64,000 nt of DNA. It comes from Prunella strophiata (taxonomy: Eukaryota > Chordata > Aves > Passeriformes > Prunellidae). The translations under genes were made by a program, and so were the position numbers. Shown here one piece after another: positions 24,165 to 36,830 of this stretch (positions are counted from its first letter, which is position 1; the number at the start of each line of letters is the position of its first letter). The stretch spans positions 1,798,001 through 1,862,000 of the forward strand of contig JAZBQD010000026.1 of the NCBI GenBank assembly GCA_036583965.1, in the 5' to 3' direction. The notes beneath the pieces were generated by a model, which saw only the letters and a list, made by a program, of their open reading frames with translations, had not been told where the DNA came from and did not search any database.

Positions 24165-27100
24165 GTAGAGTATGGATCACCCACCCAGGCTTTCCTTTGA
24201 ATTTATGACTGCTGCTGAGGAGATAACTGCACGGTAAAGAATACAGAAATGTTAATGCCTTGAGTAACCAAACACTGGTTTCCCTTTGCAGTAGAACCCA
24301 AACTAGGGCGGTGCAATAACCCAGGGAATGCACACACCATCTCTTTCCCATTCTGAGAAACACGAGTTAAACCACATCACCAAGATCCTGCCTGGATTTC
24401 TCTCTGGGCTGTGGTAGCAGGGAGAATTTCATGCTGAACTTTCTGAAGCAGAAGTCCTGGTTCTGCTGGGAATTCAGTGGGAATTCCATTACCAAATCCA
24501 CAAGGTCTGTCATAGCGGAGATGGAAGTGATGAGCTCAAGTATGTTCAGGACACTTGAAGGGTTTTGTTTCCTTGGCTGCCTTGTACCTTTTGTTAAAGG
24601 TTTCCTACATACTGTGCTACTCCTTTCTCCTGCCCCATTTCCTCCCCTCCAAATTCCACTTCTGTTCCCAGAAGATAAATCAAAACACAATCCCTTGATT
24701 AGGTCAGATTCACTATTGTTTTATGGGCTCTGCTGAGCAGGAATTGTCCAGAACCCACCCATTGTAGCACTGTCCATCCAACTTGAGCCTGGCTCACACA
24801 GCACATGCTGAGCTTACAGAAATGAAGAAGCAAACACCCACTTTGCACATATTCCTCAATCTGCTGCTGAATGCCAGGATTTAACTGTCGAAAATTAAAA
24901 ATTGTTTCAGCCAGGTATAAAAAATAAACTCTATGTCTTTTTGCTGGCTGTTAAAACATTAATAATTTGACTTAATTATGCTGAATTTGAACATTATGGC
25001 CCTGCTTCTGTAAACAACCAGTGATATTTACTTGAAATTTCCTAGCTTAGTGATAATTCCTGATGAATGTTTTGTAAGTGTATTTGGAGAAGTGAAACAA
25101 AAATATGTGATCTATTTCTTTGTATATATTGGGGAAACTTGGCAACAGCTTTTGCAATATTTGTTCTTCTTCACCATCATCAATATATCAAGAACAAAAT
25201 TAATTACAGTTTATACAACCTACATCTCTGAAGTGTTTTTTGAAAATAGAAAATTAAATAAGAAATACCTGATAGACTCCCACCACCACCCTTTTGTACA
25301 AATTAAGAAACTCCATCATATGAGCACAACTGAACATGCACTGTTCTATCCCAAGTTTTTCTGCACACTACCTAAAACCTCAGCTGATTTTCTGGAAAAA
25401 CTTTTTCCCTGCCTCTGCCAAAATCCAAAATTCCCTGGAAGGAATATCTCAAAAGGACAAAGAAAAATTGTTTAAACAAGGAAGGAAAGATGCAATATCT
25501 AATGAAGAATGAAAAGGCAAAGTGAAGCACTGCCACATAGGAAGGATACAGAAATAAAGGAGATGATGAGAATGAGAAAGAAGAGGAAAAATCAGACTTC
25601 AGGGGAAGAGAGATTTGCACTGAAAAAAGAATTGAAGGGTAGGAGGGTAACAGGTGAAGAACAAGTCAGACAGATGAAACTGGACCTGTCAGCTTTTAGT
25701 CTGACATTACAGACCTGCTCTTACTTGGACTTATTTGATAATTGGCACACGACCCTGCAGTGCCTACTAATTCCTCTCTGCAGATCTGCTTCTCTAGCTC
25801 AACAACAAACCAGAATAAAAACCTCAGTTCACAGGCAGGTAGGAACACTGAAGCCAGAGGGTAATTCTGAAATGTTGGTTTAGTTTTTAGACTCTTTCAT
25901 CTTTTCATACATTTTGGCAAATGTATGAGAGAAATTATGAGATGGATTATCTCTGCACAGTCAGAATGCAAGAGATCTGAGAGGGCTTGAGACTGGTTTA
26001 ATAGAATATAATTTGGTACTCAAATGATATTCCAGAACTAAGACAACAAAAGGCACTGCCAAACATCTCAGATGGCAGCCTGGGACTTAAGAGACCTGGA
26101 TTAAATTTACATGGGCTTTGCATGTATTTGAATCCTTCAACTGTAAAATGGAATTGTAATGCCTCAAGGAGAAGCACCCTGAGATTGTCACAGAGAGTCC
26201 TTAAGATGTTTTGTTGGGCTTCACCAGTGATCTTCTTTTAAAATGCAGCCTGGTAGCCACAGGTGTTATCACCTCTCACTGTTTTACCTCCTTTCCAATC
26301 ATTATTCTCTTTCCCCTTCTAGTTTCTAGCAAAAAATAACTGAACAGACCAATATTTCTCAGCAAAATATTGATTGTTTTCTCTTTGGGTTATAGAAAAT
26401 GGTGACAGAAGTGTTTCCTTTGCTGTCTGAACAAGAAAACACAACAAATCTCAATGAGCTAGCTTGACTTATTACACTGACTAGACATGATCCAGAGCCA
26501 CTTCCAAGGATAAACAGCTGGAGTGCACAGCTTTAAATCCAACCCTGGGGATTCACATCCAAAGCCAGTCCAGCTACCACAGAACATTTCACACCTCAAC
26601 AAGTTCTGCAGTATTTTCAGCTGACCATTACTCACCTTCAGCTCACATCCTCACTTGTCCCACCCCAATCAAGATCCACCTTCAGCAGTTCCTTCATTCC
26701 TTCCCAAAGGTGGCTGAGTGCCTGTGACAGGGCAGGGACACTGGTGGCAATGGATTGTGTGGGGAGCAGCAGCAGATTCTGGCTCCATCTACAAATGAAA
26801 TAGAAAGCACTCAGCTATTCAGGCACTGCTATGACAATATTCTGAATTAATGTTGTGCTTTGCTGGTGAAATTCTGCTCAGAAGTGAATTTCTATTGGCT
26901 TCCACACTGGAACTCGCTAATTAATGTGCACCATCCAATCAGGAAAGCTTTTGTGCCTCAGTTTATAGGCCAGTAGCAGATCTTGGCTTGTCCTGACTAA
27001 ACCATGCAGTTTTCAGTGTAACAACACTTTTGCATAATTTTGGCAATCACTAGGACACACGAGATTCTGTTCCGTTAGATTTTGTTTCCAAAAACTAAAC

Positions 27101-27350
27101 AAATCAAAGCTCATTTAATAAAGAAATAACTGAACTAACAACTAAATTCACTTTTTATCAAGCTATTAATAAATATTTTATTACTAGATAGGAAAGATTA
27201 CCTGTATGAAAAACAAGCAATCAGCTCTGTTGTCTCAGTTTGTCATTGCCTTTCCAAGTGGTTCTCATGCCACCGATTTTCCCTAAATTCACAAATGACC
27301 ACATTCAGTCTGGTACCAACTGAAAACAATTTTCCTCTGCTCCTCTGCAG
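24165..27350 (+). other. CDX4: CDX4 copy 1 intron 2 (3.2 kb)
   Basis: GTAGAG donor and TCCTCTGCAG acceptor. No similarity to copy 2 intron 2 is visible by eye. An AT-rich stretch at about 24950-25080 with TAATTA- and TGTAAACA-like sites, and one at about 26890-26990 with CCAAT, TAATTAATG and TTTATAGG, look like possible conserved noncoding elements but cannot be confirmed here. The 147-codon frame at 25032-25475 resembles no known protein. Confidence 0.75.
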
Positions 27351-27605
27351 GTGAAAATCTGGTTCCAGAACCGCAGAGCCAAAGAGAGGAAACTAATGAA
27401 GAAGAAAATGACTCACTTTGATGGCAGCAGCCTGGGCTCTCTGCAGAGTGACTCTGGCTCCGTGAGCCCGATGCCAGTCCCCGAGGCACAGACTCACTCG
27501 GAAATGCCCGGCTCGCTGTTCCCAGCGCCGCCGCCCCCGGCCGCGCTGCCCTTGGGCGCCTTGCAGCACGGGGGGACCCTGCAGCAGGTGGTGGCCTCGC
27601 AGTGA
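27351..27605 (+). CDS. CDX4: CDX4 copy 1, exon 3: homeodomain helix 3 and C-terminus
   Basis: Starts VKIWFQNRRAKERK, homeodomain recognition helix 3 with W48, Q50 and N51 intact, then a basic KKK run. It encodes residues 199-282 and ends at TGA 27603-27605. The part after the homeodomain (FDGS...QSDSGS..SP) is shared with copy 2 and mammalian CDX4, and the final LQQVVASQ parallels IHQVIVSE of copy 2. In between lies a proline- and alanine-rich GC-rich segment, about 16 residues longer than in copy 2. The total of 282 codons is close to human CDX4 (284). The intact reading frame, splice sites and helix 3 indicate a functional gene rather than a pseudogene. Confidence 0.93.
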   Translation: MKIWFQNRRAKERKLMKKKMTHFDGSSLGSLQSDSGSVSPMPVPEAQTHSEMPGSLFPAPPPPAALPLGALQHGGTLQQVVASQ

Positions 27606-27908
27606 CCCTGCGGGGGAGCCACGGTGGCACTGAGCCCACGGAGCGGCACCGCAGCACTACAGGACCCGGGGGGGGTCCCCAGCGTGACACAGCCTGGGGC
27701 ACACAAGCTGCACGGACACTAAACCAGAGCCACCTGCCAGGTGTGCAGCACAGCAGGAGCTCCCGAGGGCCAGGGAACTGCAGGAGTCCCTCGGGAAGGG
27801 GACGCCTGTGCCACAAGGGCAGGAGCCCCCGGCCCGGGAGCAGCTGGGGAGGCACGGGCAAGGAGAGCCCAGCAGCAGCCACAGCCACTTATTCCACTGC
27901 AGACACAA

Positions 27909-27914
27909 AATAAA
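27909..27914 (+). terminator. Candidate poly(A) signal of CDX4 copy 1
   Basis: The first AATAAA after the stop codon, about 304 nt downstream, suggesting a 3' UTR of roughly 320 nt that is GC-rich. Cleavage is not shown; another AATAAA occurs near 28485. Confidence 0.45.
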
Positions 27915-27930
27915 GCAGCAAACTTGGCCC

Positions 27931-30900
27931 AGGAAATGAGTCCCACCCTGCTGAGGCAGCTGTGCCCGAGGATATTGCTGCTCCTTTGGTCTCCACAGCA
28001 CAGGTTCCATGCACTGATCCCACTCGGGGACTTTGCAGTACATGCTTCTTGAGAAAGGCAAACCTGGCTGATGTGTTTTGACCCACTTGATGGAAAGCCT
28101 GGAGCCGGGTGGTTGCACTCACTACATGTTAAGGGCAAAGGTCAGGGATGAGTTTTTGGAATTTTTGGGGGTTTGACAGGTATGATTTCCAATGCTCCAT
28201 ACACTGGTATAAACAGGCACTCTTCAATCTTGCTATAAATATTTTGAAAGCATTCTGGAATTGCGAATCTTGGCCCAATTTTATTTTTGGACAAAGAAAA
28301 CTCATGTCAGATTCATTTTGGATCCTAAAAGAAAGAGCAAAGCGGGGCAGAAATCCTTTTAAAAAGCATAAATGTTTCAAAAAGTGATTGCATTTCATGA
28401 GACAGCAGAGCCCATGGATAAAGATGCAATAATTGCATTCAACCAATTTTAAATCTGGTCCAGTTTTATGAGTTATTGTGACACTAATAAAATTTGAGAA
28501 GCCAAATTAATAGAAGAGAAAGCAAACAAAATACTTCACTTAAAATAAAGCTCTCAGCATTTTTCATGTGGGTCTCAATTCCTGAAGGGCTGATCCCTTC
28601 CACACTAATCAGAATTTGGTAGGTAATTAATACTTAACAATAATCTGGATACTTATTTCCCCAGTATGATTCCCAATTGCACGCACAAAACTTTTGTCTC
28701 CAAAGGGAAAATTTTTAGAGCACATGAGTGATTTGGGAAGTTATACCCTCATTGTCTAAAGCAGTTTAGAAATTTAGGATGCCTATCCTCAGTAATTTCC
28801 ATCAAGGTATCCCCTGAAATCTCTCTGTCACTGTTGCAAAAAAGACTTAGGAGCATTAAGTCATTTAGGCACTACATTCTTGGGTTTGTTCTTTAATTAA
28901 AACAAATAGTACTATTAGAGTATCAAAATGTTGATGATGTGAAATTACTTTGTATATAAAGAGCATTAAAATAAATGCCTTTTTTCATAACCATTTTGCA
29001 ATGTGTATCAACTACTGCAGCAAGTGAGCCTGCAGATTTTCATGATTAGTCCGTTCTTGAATTGCAATATCAAATTTAAAAGAAGAGTGATGGTAAAAGA
29101 GTTTAGAGAAATCAGAGGAGCATGGGAAGAACAGGATGGTTCAGGGAGCCAGCAGCTTTCACTACTTAGTAATTGGATTCATCATTTTGTTTGCAAGAAG
29201 GACAGTGCTAAACAAAGGTAGAGTCCAGTGAAATGGAGAAGGTGCACTGTAAAATGGTAAAATTCCCACTCATTCCTGTCCCAGTGGTGCTCCATTTGCT
29301 GCCAACAGGTAACAGGGGAGAGGAAGAAGCTGCAACTCAAAGTTCAGCAACAGAAAGTCTCCAACTGATTTCCACATGGTAGGAAAAGAGAAACATGACA
29401 AAGGGCACAGGGAAGAAAAGGGATTTCCCATCCTCATCAACGAGCATTGCAACCAAACTGCTCCCCCAAAAAAGAGCCATTGGATCTACTCAAAAGAGGA
29501 ACCCACTGGAAATACACAGCACAGCCATTGTGCTGGCAGAGGGAAATGTTAGAGATCTTATTCACATATACACAAATATTTAACTTAACAGAGACTGCAA
29601 AAGCTCCAATAGGAAAAGCATCCTTACATTGGCCAATTAAATGGAATTGTGCTCGCAGACTAGAAAAAAAAAATCTAGATTTAGACTTTCAAAAGATAAA
29701 ATACAGAGGGAAATTTTGTCTTTTGCACTGATATACAATAAATTAAGACCTAGTTCTAGCTAAGTGATCAGAAGCCTGGCCCCAGGGTTCTGCAGAATAA
29801 GGTACACAGCTACCTATTTTAGTCACATTTTCATGACACAGCTTAATTTCACATTAACATTTCTAAAAGGAAAAAAGTACTTCAAGGAAGAACTTCAAGA
29901 AATGTTTCTGAACACAACATCTTTCTCTTTAAAATTATTTAAACATCATTCAAAGAGAGTGGGATCTGGCAGAACGACCTGGTTTATCTTGTTTACATGT
30001 AGAAGAGTTATTGAGGAAGATAAGTGACCACTTTGAAGATCTGCTTCATTTCTGCTCCAGTTTGCTGAAAGCATGCTTGCTATAGGTTGCTATGTGTTTC
30101 CAATCAGAAGTTGTTAAGTACACAAAATAAGGCTGGATTTTATTTGCAGAAGCACATGTTCAAAGGTTAAAATTTATTGCTCCAAAAGCAGTATCTATAA
30201 ACCAGGGCAATACCTTAGAGATTATTAACCTTCTAGTTATGCCAGTGGCTGTTTAAGTAGTTCGATTTTTTTGTAAGAATTCCCAGCAACCTCTCCAGTT
30301 AAGTATTTCCAATGGGCTCTAATCCTTTAAACAGTTGCACACCAAACCCCAAAAGGAGTGATTTTTCTCTAAGAAGCTTGTGCAGTGCTGTTAACTTGCT
30401 GTACTCTGTCCAAATAAAAATAAGAGAGACAGAAAATTGCAGACAACTCAGCTGAAATTATTTGGGTGCATTTACTGTGGGTTATGAAATACTGGTGCCA
30501 TCCTCAGGCTAATACTCACTTTCTTCCTGACTTTGGGTATATCAAATAACTCATCACTTTTATCACATCTGAAAACTCAGGACACTAAAGCAGAGTACTG
30601 TGAAGATTGATTGGTTGTTAGGGAAGTGCCTTGAAGAAGAAAAGCATACCTTAGGCTACATCACAGGAATATCTAAGCCCTTAATCCTAATTGTGATTAA
30701 AAGAACTATCAAGGAATATCCAATTTTCAGAGGAATTCACTAAACTTTAAACCCTGTTTCCCAGCTAGAACTGTGATCTAGATAGTACAAAAAAAATCAA
30801 ACAAACAGCACCTTCTACCAAATCTTGCAATTAAGCAAAATATACAATTCAAAATGATATTTCTAGAACAAAATATTCAATTCTTGCATAGGGGTTATAC

Positions 30901-33900
30901 AATCATTAAGGGACATAGGAGAGAGCATCAAGTATGTGTCACCTTCTACCCAAGGGAGTTTCAAAAATATGTTAGTAGTGGATGTTACCATAAACATTAA
31001 AAAGCAGATTTCTGCTTTAGCTCCCTGGTTTGGTTTGCTGAGGCAGTCCAGGGGCACTGAAATGACACATCCCTGAAAATGACTCACAGTCACATTTCAG
31101 ATGGCACTGGATGCTAATTGGACACAATATTGTGCAAAACTCACCAGATAAAGAAATAGGCACAGGTTTTATGATGAAAATGTTTGCCAGCTGTTTTCAT
31201 ACCCAAAGAGCACAAATCTTTTCAATTCTCTAAAAAGAAACCCCTGTTCATAAATGTCTGACAATAAAGGGAGAGGATATTGAGATCCACCTATTGGTCA
31301 TCCAAGCCACAACAAACAGTCCCTCTGAGGCAGCAGAGACTCTACATGGATAATAACCCCAGAGTTAAATGTGTGGGGCAGAAATGCCAGGCTGCCAGCA
31401 CCAGAAAGCTGCTGGGGGTGGCAGGCAAACAGGGAAGGCAATGAATTCCTTTGTCACCTCCTGCAGGAAACCCCAGACCAAATAATGCCTGCAGGATTCA
31501 CAGGGAGCACCCAGCAACCCCACCCAGCCACACCTGGGCAGGAGGGATCAGCTCAGAGCCCAGCAAGGAACCAAATCAATGGCAATCGAGGAGCTGCTGT
31601 TCATTTTCATGGGTCTGCTAAAGAATTGATTTACTCTGGGGTTCACACACAGGCTCTGTAACTCCTGCTGAATTCAAGCTGCTTGTGGAGCAGTAAGGAA
31701 TGCTCTTATTTCTGTCAGTATTGATTTTAAAGCAGAAGTTAAATCATTTTGCTAAAGACTTCTCCTTTAGCTTCAGACCGTTCCATCCTGGCAAAAATGA
31801 TGCAGTTTATCCATTAAATATATTAATAAAACACATTTTAACATTTAGAAATTAAAGGTAAGTCATTAGCAGCAGTTAGAAAAACAGAAGTGGGGTAGAC
31901 AGAAGGGTAAATACAATCAGCTCTCTTCCAGCTACTTTTCATCATTTTTTCAAAAGGATTTCTTAACAACCAAAATTTCAGAGCATGAAATTAAACCAAA
32001 TACCACTGAGGAAGGCTTCACAGACAGCTGGCATCTTTATTTCTTCTGTTACTCTCTTATGAAAAACAGATCCCCAGTAGGGATCAGAGACACAGGGCAG
32101 AACTGAAATTGTGCTATATCCCTTCTTCCTTTTCCCCAGAAGATTCAGTTCAGCAAGTGAGAACAGCTCAGTCAGCACTGTTCATTCAGCTCTCTGAGCT
32201 GTGCCACATCTGCCATGTGCACATGCTTGCATTTCAAGCCCTGAAAATGAGACCTAAGTAGGGTTCTGTATATTAAAAAAGCCCAATTTAAAAGGGCAAA
32301 TAAAAATTTCAGAAGCTTTTTGTTTGTTGAAACTTCAGTAAAAGCAAAAGCTGCCTCTTTAGCTGTGGTTTAAGATTTTAAACCCATCTGCCTTCCTTCA
32401 TCACTAGTTGGGTTTTTTCCCAACAGAACTGCCCTCAGCTGACAGCCAACCATGTCCTGACTGACCTTTCCTCAAGATTCCTACTGCTGCCTAAGAATTT
32501 TAAGAGGAATGAATGTGCATACAAACCCATTTTGAATATATGGTCAGTAACACCTCCAAGAAACTGCATTAGAACAATCATCAATACAGAGTTCCCTAAC
32601 AAAATCCTGAGTGTGAAATTCCAAGCATGCAGCTTTAAAAGCATGGTCTAGGAGCATTCCTGAGCCTGCAGTGTTACTGGAGTGGTCATCTGGAGGCAAG
32701 AAAACAAACCTGAGCCACAAAGGGGCACATTCAGCTCACCTGCTTTTTGATTCTCCAGAACAAGAGAGATTTTACATCATTTTAATGCTTAAAAGACAGA
32801 CAGATTATTGTCTTCTTATCTCCATATAAAAGGAAGAGTAATTTTATGAGTAAGGGTTCCTAATAAAAACTATCAGAGTTGTAAACACCTTTAATGTAAG
32901 TTATCACTCTACAGGCAAGTTTTAAAGTAACAGTAGTCCTGAAATCGCAGTTTTAATAGCTGTCATTAAAACACTTAATTGCACGTTTGTGATTATGTTA
33001 TTATTACTGGGGTGGAATTGCTCTCTAGAACAGCTCTTATACAATAGGGCACCATCTCTACTGCCTGTACAAACAAACCCTTTAGAGTTCCAGTAGGTGA
33101 GCACCACACTTGTTGTTACTGATAGTTTTTCATCAATCACTTGTTAGAAAACTAGAAAATTTTCTTCCCCAAAGATCTCAAAGTACATTTGATTTAACAC
33201 ACACAAAACTTCACTTTAACAACCACTGAGAACAACTCCCATGGCCACTGGTTTAGTAGATAAATTACACCTGGCATTTGAACAGGTGAAAATAAAAAAC
33301 CAACCTTGGGAGTTCAGTTTTCCTGGCAATCCATCTCTCTGAATTCTGCCAAGGAGCACAGCACTGCTGCTGCCAGTGCCACACAGATCTGTCCTGTTTC
33401 TGCAGAAAATGCTGCAAATACAAGACTCCACATGGCTGAGCTTTCTGGATGTCCAGCCCACTGCCTCAGAACTGTTTTCCTTCCCCACCACCCCAGAGTG
33501 TCCAGAGAGGGCCCATGCTTCCACCAGCACTTTACACAGGCAGAACACCAAACCCTTCCTCCACCCACTGCCATCCCCCACACAGTCCAAGGCAATGGCA
33601 ATTCACTTCTTCCCTTCTTTTTTGTGCTCCCTGAAAGCCATGCCCACCAGAGACGCCCCTGGAACTGCAGCCTAAGTTACTGCACTGAAGGTGCAGTGGT
33701 TCTGTGGCTCTGAAGCTGATGGCATGCTGGACCTGAGCAGGAAGGAGCTGAGCATGGCCAACAATGATCCTTGGAAGGCAGACTTGGATTAACAGTCCAT
33801 TAGCTGTCAGCAAACAGAGAGCTACCCCAAAATTTTGGTAGCCTCAAACTACAAGACAACATGCAAAGGCACGGCTCCTTTTTAATATCTCCACCCTGTT

Positions 33901-36111
33901 CTGTTACACAAAATAGGAGATATCAGACACTGGGTGCAGATCATTTGAACATTGCCATTTTAGTTATCTTATTCTCACTTTGGTGTCAAAAATCTGCAGT
34001 CCTCCTCAGCAATCTTATCCTGCTATGTAAATCTTTTCAAACAAAATGCCTTATTCAAAGCTTTCTATTGTTAGCTGATATCAAATCAGTGTAGCAAATT
34101 GCCATCGGAGTATCTTGATCTAATTATGTTCTGGAAAGAATCGAAATAGAACTAAAGAAAATTCAGATAATGGAACAGGCAAAACAAGAAAGGGAAAGGA
34201 GGAGCATAAACAAAAGATAAAAGAAGAACAGAGAATAAAGGATAACGCTCTGAGATACAAAAAATATGATTAAGTGATACTGAAATTGTGGGGGTATGTG
34301 CAGAGACAACCCATAAAGCAAGAGGAACCCCAGGGATTTAAAATGTTCCCATCATCTACTGCAGAATATGAGATTACATCATTCACAGGGATGTGAAAAT
34401 GGTGTGTTTGGGGCTGAGCTGAAATCTCTGAGCAGCCAATGTTCATGGATGCCCTGTCAGTGGATGTAGATGGAGCCAATGGTGCCAAAATCCTTCCTCT
34501 CCTATGGATCTGCCTATGACTGACAGCCCTGCACAGCACTCAGCAATTCAGGGGAATTTAACTATGGGATAATGCTCACAAACAGGATAAATATTCCAAG
34601 GATACAGGAAACACATCTTCTTTAATTTTGATGACATCCAGTAGCTAAAAAAATCTGTGAGCTCTCAAAAATTTTGTTACAATTCTGTGTCTTTCAAGAT
34701 AAAGGGAATAAGAGCCTCTTTCCATTTATTTGTAATGTCTGTTTTTAGAAGGGTACACCAATTACAGAAGATCTTCTCTTTTCCATGCACTATCCCATGC
34801 AACTTGCCTCAATATTCTGAGGATCCCAATGCTTAATGTAGAATTCTGTCAATGTACCAAAATTAATTACAAAGATTTTGCTACATTTCTCAGTACAAAT
34901 TCTTTCCCCCAAAACCCAGTCCTAAAGAGAAGAGGAATATCTTTCCTGTCTGTAAGTACACACTTAGAATCCTTTAGTGCTGGAATTAGAAGGGATGTGT
35001 GAATACGAGCAGTGTCAAGATACAAAGGATACTGAATGAAAACCCACACCTCTGTAAAGGGAAACAACTCATTGTAATTTGCACCTCTTTTGCAAGCATA
35101 GCCCTTACAAATAGCTCATTGCAAAGAAACCCATCCAAAATAAAAATACAGCGAACTCACTCCACAAATTGCAGCTACACAACCCAGAGAGGCAATTCTA
35201 AAGTCCTAGGGTGTGGTTTAGTTCTCCTGTTAATAACAAGCTGTTAGTAACAGGATATAAAGCCACTTTCAGAATCATTTTTCTCAGAGGGACCCGAACA
35301 TTGACCCAGGGAGCATCCGTGTGTCACAGAGCAGCATCAGGGCACTTCTGATTCACAAACTTAACAAGCCAGATGTCTCTCCCTGCTGATTTCCCTGGCC
35401 CAAGCTGCCAAGGAAAGCAGACTATAGCCAGCAGCCTCAGAGGAAGGAACCAGCCTCCTTTCAGGCAGATAAAGGTTGGCTTGGAACAGAAGCCAACAAT
35501 ATTCCTGGGCCTAATCAAAGACTTTTTTCACTACTTTTTACAGTAATTTTCTTTGTACTTCTGGCACCATCTTTGTTAGGAAGATTTATTGTCTGCTTTT
35601 TAAAATTTATCAGTTTGCAATGGCCACCAGATGAAGGGATCTCTTAAATCACTCTGTATGGGGAGAGTGTGAACATGTGTCTTCCAGTCAGAGCTTTAAA
35701 TCTCCCATTCTGGAAAACCTCTTACAAACATCAACAATGTGAGGAACATTTTTGAGATGTTTATACTCAAGACTTGCTGTTTACAAGGGGCTCTATATTT
35801 TGAATTTATTGAAACACAATTATTCAGTCTGACTTTATCCGTTAAAGATTTAAAAGGAAATTTAATTATATGAGAAATTAAGAGAGTAACAGATTTATTG
35901 TTGATTTTTAATACCTGACAAAATAAAGGTTTCAGATAAGAAGAATGTTAAACATTGCTCTTATAGTTACCACTCTAATTTATTTTTAAAAGGTCGATTT
36001 ACTTAACTATTTTAGGTTACAAATCCAAGCAACTATTGCATCATCTTACAGGACTGGGATCACTGTTGAATATCAGGGCAGGATAATAGGATAGATAAAA
36101 GTTCTCTGAAA
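27931..36111. other. Noncoding DNA between the two CDX4 genes
   Basis: About 8.2 kb of AT-rich sequence. Open frames on either strand, such as those at 31371-31661 and 33306-33713, resemble no known protein and overlap others in different frames, as expected by chance. I see no transposon body that could have carried the duplication and no direct repeat at its edges. Enhancers of copy 2 could lie here but are not evident. Confidence 0.65.
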
Positions 36112-36391
36112 GAGAAAGCACCAGAACCAGCAGCAAGGTGGGGTTGGTCAGCCCTTCATTTGAATGTAAATGTAATTATGAGGCAGGCAGTTGGGCTGAC
36201 GTCAGACAAGATCTTGGTAAACCATTACCACCAGCACCTGGTAACACAGTTGATAATAAAAGAGGATGAAGTAGAAGATTCCAAGCAGAGTGGCATTATT
36301 AGAGAAAACCAAAAACAAATATTTTTGAGCAGTAAAAGAAGACACCGAGGAGCAAGATGTTGTGACGCCGTGTTTACAGTCTGGGACAGCC
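36112..36391 (+). promoter_or_regulatory. CDX4: CDX4 copy 2 proximal promoter and 5' leader
   Basis: Aligns over about 135 bp with the copy 1 promoter. It has a perfect CRE, TGACGTCA, at 36197-36204 where copy 1 has one mismatch. It has ATGTAAAT at 36164-36171 where copy 1 has the perfect octamer. The E-box CACCTG at 36235-36240 is shared. An AT-rich GATAATAAAAG at about 36252-36262 may be the TATA box, placing initiation near 36290. The spacing from E-box to TATA-like element is about 45 bp shorter than in copy 1. Confidence 0.6.
36357..36365 (+). other. Minimal upstream ORF in CDX4 copy 2 leader
   Basis: ATG TTG TGA, 35 nt before the main start, at the position homologous to the copy 1 upstream ATG. 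The local context CGAGGAGCAAGATGT matches copy 1 except for one base. The frame is only two codons. Ribosomal use is not shown. Confidence 0.45.
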
Positions 36392-36830
36392 ATGTACGTG
36401 AGCTCGCTCTTGGAGAAGGAGCCCAGCATGTACCCAGGATCTGCCAGGGCCAGCAACAACCTGCCCGTGCAGAACTTCGTGTCTGCTCCAGCCTACTCTG
36501 ACTACATGGGATACCACCCTGTGCCAGCCCTGGACACCCACGGGCAGCCAGCACCAGCCTGGGGCTCCCACTACGGCCCCCAGCGCGAGGACTGGAGCGC
36601 CTACGGCCCAGGCCCTTCCAGCGCCGTGCCCGCTGCCCACATCAATGGCTCGTCCCCTGGCCAGGGCTCCTACAGCTCTGCTGAGTACAGCTCCCTGCAC
36701 CCCGCTGCTGCTGCTGCTGCTGCAGGGTTACCTCCTGTAGATACAATCAATGCCCAGCAAATCTCTCCCAACAGCCAAAGGCACAGCTCTTATGAGTGGA
36801 TGAGGAAAACGGTGCAAACCAACACTGCTG
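36392..36830 (+). CDS. CDX4: CDX4 copy 2, exon 1: N-terminal transactivation region
   Basis: Encodes residues 1-146 plus one base of codon 147. The start at ATG 36392 gives MYVSSLLEKEPSMYPGS, resembling the mammalian CDX4 start with its LLEKE motif. It carries seven alanines, YEWM at residues 134-137 and a phase-1 donor (GCTG|GTGAGT). From 36450 to 36817 it matches copy 1 with one silent substitution (serine TCG versus TCA, at 36652) and two fewer alanine codons. Sequence on both sides, within the same exon, is clearly diverged. Which gene donated the shared sequence cannot be told without an outgroup. Confidence 0.94.

Noticed and set aside
25032..25475. 147-codon frame in copy 1 intron 2
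   Set aside because: AT-rich, F/Y/I/K-dominated translation typical of noncoding AT-rich DNA. No homology is recognised.
13996..27605. Copy 1 as CDX1 or CDX2 rather than CDX4
   Set aside because: CDX1- and CDX2-type tails are missing, the post-homeodomain region is CDX4-class, and the gene sits at the CDX4-CHIC1 locus.
27289..27888. 199-codon frame on the - strand opposite CDX4 exon 3
   Set aside because: It is a shadow of GC-rich coding and 3' UTR sequence; low-complexity P, R, A and S composition and no known family.
36362..36391. Extended N-terminus of CDX4 copy 2
   Set aside because: The upstream codon is GTG and the added residues are not caudal-like. ATG 36392 matches the family start.
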